Of a DNA stretch of 64,000 nucleotides, positions 60,530 to 64,000 are shown in pieces; position 1 is the stretch's first letter; every line of letters starts with the position of its first letter. Under the pieces are notes generated by a model. The model saw nothing but the letters and a program-made list of their open reading frames with translations, searched no databases and was not told the origin of the DNA. This DNA comes from Tolypothrix campylonemoides VB511288. Its GTDB lineage: Bacteria; Cyanobacteriota; Cyanobacteriia; Cyanobacteriales; Nostocaceae. A program made the position numbers and the translations under genes. The stretch covers positions 23,073-87,072 of the forward strand of contig JXCB02000039.1 of NCBI GenBank assembly GCA_000828075.3, given 5' to 3'.

Positions 60530-62160
60530 ATACGAACAGCCTTTCGTATTTTTTGAGAATAGAAAGAAGCAGATTCCTCACCTGTAGCACACTCAGCGGC
60601 AAACTGAATCAGGTGATGACCTACTAATCCAACATGAATCAAGTCTTCTATGTTACCTGCTTTCAGTGCTGGTTTAGCCATTTTCCAAAAGGTTTTCCGA
60701 TAATTCCCGAAAACCCCTACCCGTACCAAAATGTTAGTTAACATTGTCAAACCTTTACGGATATTCGCCCAAGAAGTGCGGGCTGGACTGTTTGGTACTT
60801 TAATCCGGTTTGGGTAAGTATGCTCTATGTTGTAGGCAAATCGCTGATACAAAAATTCCGGTTCGTATGCCGTTGTAATACAGCGACGCCACATTTCAAC
60901 TACCTGCTCGTAAGGCATTAAAAAATCGACATTTGACTCACGATTTTCATCTAAGACGAGTCGCCCTTCTAGTTCTAACCTACGCCATAATGGAGTTTTT
61001 GGTAATGCATGAAGCAGGTTAATTGTCAACATGGGAATCTGAGACAGACGAATAAATTCCAGAATTCGGTCTGCGGTATCTGGTGTGTCTGTATCAAACC
61101 CGAGGATAATTCCCGATACAACTTCCATGCCGTAGCTATTTAAAACTTTCACTGCCTCAAGAATCGGCATACTGAGGTTATGAGTTTTGGAAATCGCTTT
61201 GAGAGCGTTCGTTTCTGGTGTTTCAATACCACAGAAAACTGTACAAAAATATGCTTCGCGCATCATTTCCAAAAGTTTGGGACTTTGAGCCAGATTTAGT
61301 GTGGCTTCACAGGCAAATTGAATGGGATAGCCATTGCGCTTTTGCCAGTCAATCAGGTGTGGAAGCAATTTCATGAGGGCACGGCGATCGCCCACAAAGT
61401 TATCATCAACAAAATACACTGCTCCCGGATTTCCAGATTGCAGCATGGCATCCAGTTCAGCTAAAACTTGCTCTGGAGTCTTAAGACGGGGGCTGTTGCC
61501 ATAAAGTTCGGGAATATCGCAAAATTCACAGTGATAAGGACAACCACTGGAGAATTGAACGTTGGCAATGAAATATTGATTGAGATTGAGCAGGTGATAA
61601 GCGGGAATGGGAAACTCACTTAAGGGCAATCTTTCCTTGGTTTGAAAGCGAATTTGCTGTTGGGGACGTTCGCTGTGTAAATCCAGATACTCAATCATCG
61701 AGTCAGTGGCATCGCCCAATTCACCCAAATGTAAAATATCAAACTCAGGGTAATATTCTGGGCAACCAGACACCGAGGGACCACCTACAACTGTGATTTT
61801 GCCTTCTCGGTGGGCAATTTCATTAATTTGATTGATTTGCGATCGCTGGATGTGCATTCCACTGACAATCACCACATCTGCCCACTGAAAATCCTTTCTG
61901 GTTGCAGATTGTACATTCTCATCAATAAAGCGAACTTCCCAATCTTGAGGTAAGTAAGAAGCTACAACCAAAATGCCTTGGGGTGGCATGAAAGCTTTGA
62001 CATTCCCCATCAACGGGTAAGCATGGTGAAAAGTTCCAAACGAGCGGCTGTACTTGGGAAAGATACAGAGAATGCGTCGATGATGGCGCGGAATGTAGCG
62101 GGTTCTCCGATTCGTGTTCTCAACAAGAGGCTTGTCTGGTGGCATCACGTAACTATTCAT
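60526..62160 (-). CDS. hpnP: Hopanoid C-2 methylase, B12-binding radical SAM enzyme
   Basis: The 544-residue protein has an N-terminal cobalamin-binding-like domain (LCIFPKYSRSFGTFHHAYPL, FIDENVQSATRKDFQWADVV), then the radical SAM site SSGCPYHCEFCD (Cys207, Cys211, Cys214). The barrel has YFVDDNFVGDRRALM, and the C-terminal DUF4070-type region has NVDFLMPYEQVVEMWRRC, GNYRKTFWKMA and GHHLIQFA. These blocks match HpnP, which methylates C-2 of the hopanoid A ring using AdoMet and methylcobalamin. ATG 62160 is used, with GGGGAG upstream; a GTG at 62172 is possible. It lies 29 bases after an hpnI-like gene, so one hopanoid operon is likely. Confidence 0.85.
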   Translation of the reverse strand: MNSYVMPPDKPLVENTNRRTRYIPRHHRRILCIFPKYSRSFGTFHHAYPLMGNVKAFMPPQGILVVASYLPQDWEVRFIDENVQSATRKDFQWADVVIVSGMHIQRSQINQINEIAHREGKITVVGGPSVSGCPEYYPEFDILHLGELGDATDSMIEYLDLHSERPQQQIRFQTKERLPLSEFPIPAYHLLNLNQYFIANVQFSSGCPYHCEFCDIPELYGNSPRLKTPEQVLAELDAMLQSGNPGAVYFVDDNFVGDRRALMKLLPHLIDWQKRNGYPIQFACEATLNLAQSPKLLEMMREAYFCTVFCGIETPETNALKAISKTHNLSMPILEAVKVLNSYGMEVVSGIILGFDTDTPDTADRILEFIRLSQIPMLTINLLHALPKTPLWRRLELEGRLVLDENRESNVDFLMPYEQVVEMWRRCITTAYEPEFLYQRFAYNIEHTYPNRIKVPNSPARTSWANIRKGLTMLTNILVRVGVFGNYRKTFWKMAKPALKAGNIEDLIHVGLVGHHLIQFAAECATGEESASFYSQKIRKAVRI

Positions 62161-62189
62161 TGCAAATTTCACTCCCCAAACCTGAACAG

Positions 62190-63413
62190 CTAACTTGATA
62201 ATACCTTTGCAAAATCATCTGTAATTTCCACTAGCTTACCGCCTTTTGTCAGTCTCAGTCGTCGCCCGCGCCACTCAATTGTGTTGCCAAAGAAGCCGCA
62301 GCACCAGATGCCAAAGTTGATCAGGTCGGATAAAGGAATGACCCAGAAAAATTTTTGGACACATGGGTCTTGAAGATATTTAGCGCCAACAACCCAGCCC
62401 ATGATTAACCTTGTACTCCAGGTTAAACCAGCGACTACCCAACCGAAAACCGATCCGAGTGTAGCTATTAAGAATAATAAGCTGATTGCTGTGCCGTGGG
62501 TAAAGATGAGTCCGAGATAGCCCCAAGGGCGAGAAACTCGGGTGCAGCAATTCCAGCGTGTTTGACGATGGATTAAATCAATCAAGCTTTCTGTTGCGAT
62601 CGCATGGTTAATCACATAATCAGAAAGTACGACCTTATAGCCTGCTTGGGCGCTTAGGTAGCCAAGTTGGAAATCGTCTGCTAGATAATCAGCAATTGCC
62701 GCAAATCCTCCTATTGCTTCTAGGGTAGTTTTCCGAATGGCAATGGTTGGACCGAGGGCAAAGTTCATTCCCTCAAGCGACCTTGCTACTAAAACGCTAG
62801 CATGATACTCAGTAGATATGCCGATGCTTTCCAAAATTGCCGCCCACCCTCGAACCTGCGGACGGTACAAACAGGTGACAACACCCACACTTGGGTCGCG
62901 CATCGGCTGGATGACTCGCCTCAAATAATCTGGTCCGACGCGAACATCGCTATCTGCAAGCAGCAGCAGCGGATACTTGGCTTCGCCTTGTGCGTTTGCT
63001 AAATTACTAACTTTAAAATTAGTCCCAATCGTGCGATCGCTTATGACAAGACGAATATCAATTTTTGGGAAATCGTTGATGATTTTCTTGACAATTTCCA
63101 CACAAGGATCATCTTGATCGCGCACACAGAAGATGATTTGGTACTCCGGGTAGTCTTGTTGGCAAAATGAAGCGAAGTTTTCGTAGGTATCGATGTCAAG
63201 ACCGCAAATTGGCTTGAGGATAGTAATGGGTGGGTGGAAGTCGGCATCGATCTGTGTCTGATGGGAAAAGAACTCAATTGCCGCATAGATTCCGTAGCAG
63301 TAATACCAAATTGCCGACAAACACACAATCAGGAGCAGGAAGTAGACCGCAGTGCCTGTTAAAGGAAAATAATCTGAGCCAATCTGAAGCATGAGTTGAT
63401 GCAGATAGGACAT
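62190..63413 (-). CDS. hpnI: HpnI-like hopanoid glycosyltransferase
   Basis: The 407-residue membrane glycosyltransferase is of the GT21/ceramide-glucosyltransferase type. An N-terminal helix is followed by a GT-A domain with PPITILKPICGLDIDTYENF, LLLLADSDVRVGPDYL (metal-binding Asp-x-Asp), DYLADDFQLGYLSAQAG and HRQTRWNCCTRV, the Q/R-x-x-R-W product motif. Several C-terminal helices and ITDDFAKVLSS follow. HpnI transfers N-acetylglucosamine to bacteriohopanetetrol in species where it was studied. It is directly upstream of hpnP and downstream of a close paralogue. Confidence 0.85.
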   Translation of the reverse strand: MSYLHQLMLQIGSDYFPLTGTAVYFLLLIVCLSAIWYYCYGIYAAIEFFSHQTQIDADFHPPITILKPICGLDIDTYENFASFCQQDYPEYQIIFCVRDQDDPCVEIVKKIINDFPKIDIRLVISDRTIGTNFKVSNLANAQGEAKYPLLLLADSDVRVGPDYLRRVIQPMRDPSVGVVTCLYRPQVRGWAAILESIGISTEYHASVLVARSLEGMNFALGPTIAIRKTTLEAIGGFAAIADYLADDFQLGYLSAQAGYKVVLSDYVINHAIATESLIDLIHRQTRWNCCTRVSRPWGYLGLIFTHGTAISLLFLIATLGSVFGWVVAGLTWSTRLIMGWVVGAKYLQDPCVQKFFWVIPLSDLINFGIWCCGFFGNTIEWRGRRLRLTKGGKLVEITDDFAKVLSS

Positions 63414-63460
63414 GCCTAACCCACAATTATTAATTTGAGAACGTCACAAACAGTGAACAG

Positions 63461-64000
63461 CTAACTTGATAGTATCTTTGCAAAATCATCTGTGATTTCC
63501 ACTATTTTACCGTCTTTTGTCAGCCTCAGTTGTCGCCCCCGCCATTCAATTGTGCTGCCAAATAAGGCGCTGCACCAGATGAAAAAGGTCATGAGGTCGC
63601 GTAAAGGTATCATCCAGAAATACTTTTGGACACATGAGTCTTGAAGATTTTTAACGCCAACAATCCAGCCCATGACCAATCGCATGATCCAAGTTATCGC
63701 TAGCGCAGCACACCCTGCTATTGATCCACCCGTTGCCATAAGCAGTACCAAGCTTGTGACAGTGCCATAAGTAAAAATGAGTCCCAGATAACCCCACGGA
63801 CGGGAAACTCGTATACAACGCGCCCAGCGAATTTGCCGCGCTATGGAGTCTGTGATCGTGGTGGATGCAAGTACGTGTTGAACGATATAGTCGGAAAGCA
63901 CAACCTTGTAACCTGCTTCGGCGCTGAGGTAGCCGAATTGGAAGTCGTCGGCGAGATAATCAGCGATCGCCCCAAATCCACCAATTGTATTTAGTACTTG
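63461..64000 (-). CDS. Second HpnI-like glycosyltransferase, 5' end beyond the window
   Basis: The frame is open to the right edge and shows 179 C-terminal residues. They match the neighbouring HpnI-like protein nearly throughout: VLNTIGGFGAIADYLADDFQ, GYKVVLSDYIVQHV, RQIRWARCIRVSRPWGYLG (Arg-x-x-Arg-Trp) and IEWRGRQLRLTKDGKIVEIT. Both copies end ITDDFAK(V/I)LSS, and the DNA after their stops is also similar (AACAGCTAACTTGATA), evidence of tandem duplication that included flanking DNA. Confidence 0.85.
   Translation of the reverse strand, partial: QVLNTIGGFGAIADYLADDFQFGYLSAEAGYKVVLSDYIVQHVLASTTITDSIARQIRWARCIRVSRPWGYLGLIFTYGTVTSLVLLMATGGSIAGCAALAITWIMRLVMGWIVGVKNLQDSCVQKYFWMIPLRDLMTFFIWCSALFGSTIEWRGRQLRLTKDGKIVEITDDFAKILSS

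Noticed and set aside
1-64000. tRNA or rRNA genes
   Set aside because: No cloverleaf with a TTCRANYC arm or rRNA-like conserved stretch was noticed; a covariance-model scan would be needed to exclude them fully.

Overview
The window reads as chromosomal DNA of a filamentous, Nostocales-type cyanobacterium. The octamer GCGATCGC (HIP1) is scattered throughout. The closing genes form a cyanobacterial-style hopanoid module, the first gene is the end of a non-ribosomal peptide synthetase (NRPS), and transposase relics and small palindromic repeats of types familiar from cyanobacteria fill the gaps. I see no rRNA, tRNA or CRISPR array.

Layout. 1-1410 is the 3' end of an NRPS ending in a thioesterase. 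1413-3075 is transposon debris, including an insertion sequence (IS) with 17-bp terminal repeats. 3081-8008 (minus strand) holds an amidohydrolase, an SsuA-type sulfonate-binding protein, an AprA-like flavoprotein and a two-cluster ferredoxin. 8623-21582 is a mosaic of transporters (MFS, TauE/SafE), glutathione-transferase-like proteins, methyltransferases, a CmcJ-type oxidoreductase, dehydrogenases and a TetR regulator facing a small secreted protein; gene fragments lie between them. 21583-23443 is a decayed gap with a FosX relic and a truncated second copy of the first IS. 23444-34209 (minus strand) is a sulfonate uptake and desulfonation block: SsuC, methyltransferase, binding proteins, TauD, SsuB, nitroreductase and an outer-membrane porin. 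35216-53835 (plus strand) repeats the flavoprotein/ferredoxin pair and adds a binding protein, two D-2-hydroxyacid dehydrogenases, an MFS exporter, three luciferase-like flavin monooxygenases, a ferritin-like protein, a MetQNI transporter with a second MetQ, a thiol dioxygenase-like cupin and a class II aldolase. 54153-57796 has a vanadium-haloperoxidase-like protein and another binding protein. 57858-60120 is plasmid-like debris carrying an IS1-family element with an 8-bp target duplication. 60526-64000 (minus strand) holds hpnP and two hpnI-like genes.

How it fits together. Most of 3081-57796 looks like an organosulfur scavenging island: outer-membrane entry, many periplasmic binding proteins around one SsuBC core, C-S bond cleavage by TauD and flavin monooxygenases, reduced-sulfur or methionine uptake by MetNIQ, and sulfite/sulfonate export by TauE/SafE proteins. 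Two paralogous flavoprotein/ferredoxin modules are its least explained parts. A motif, TACGGTAA followed 11 bases later in some copies by TAYAGTA, recurs at six intergenic sites and may be a shared regulatory element. The island is turning over: several binding proteins, an arylsulfotransferase, a TauE, an acyl-CoA-dehydrogenase-like monooxygenase and a transposase survive only as fragments, and one open frame is a chimera of aldolase and binding protein.
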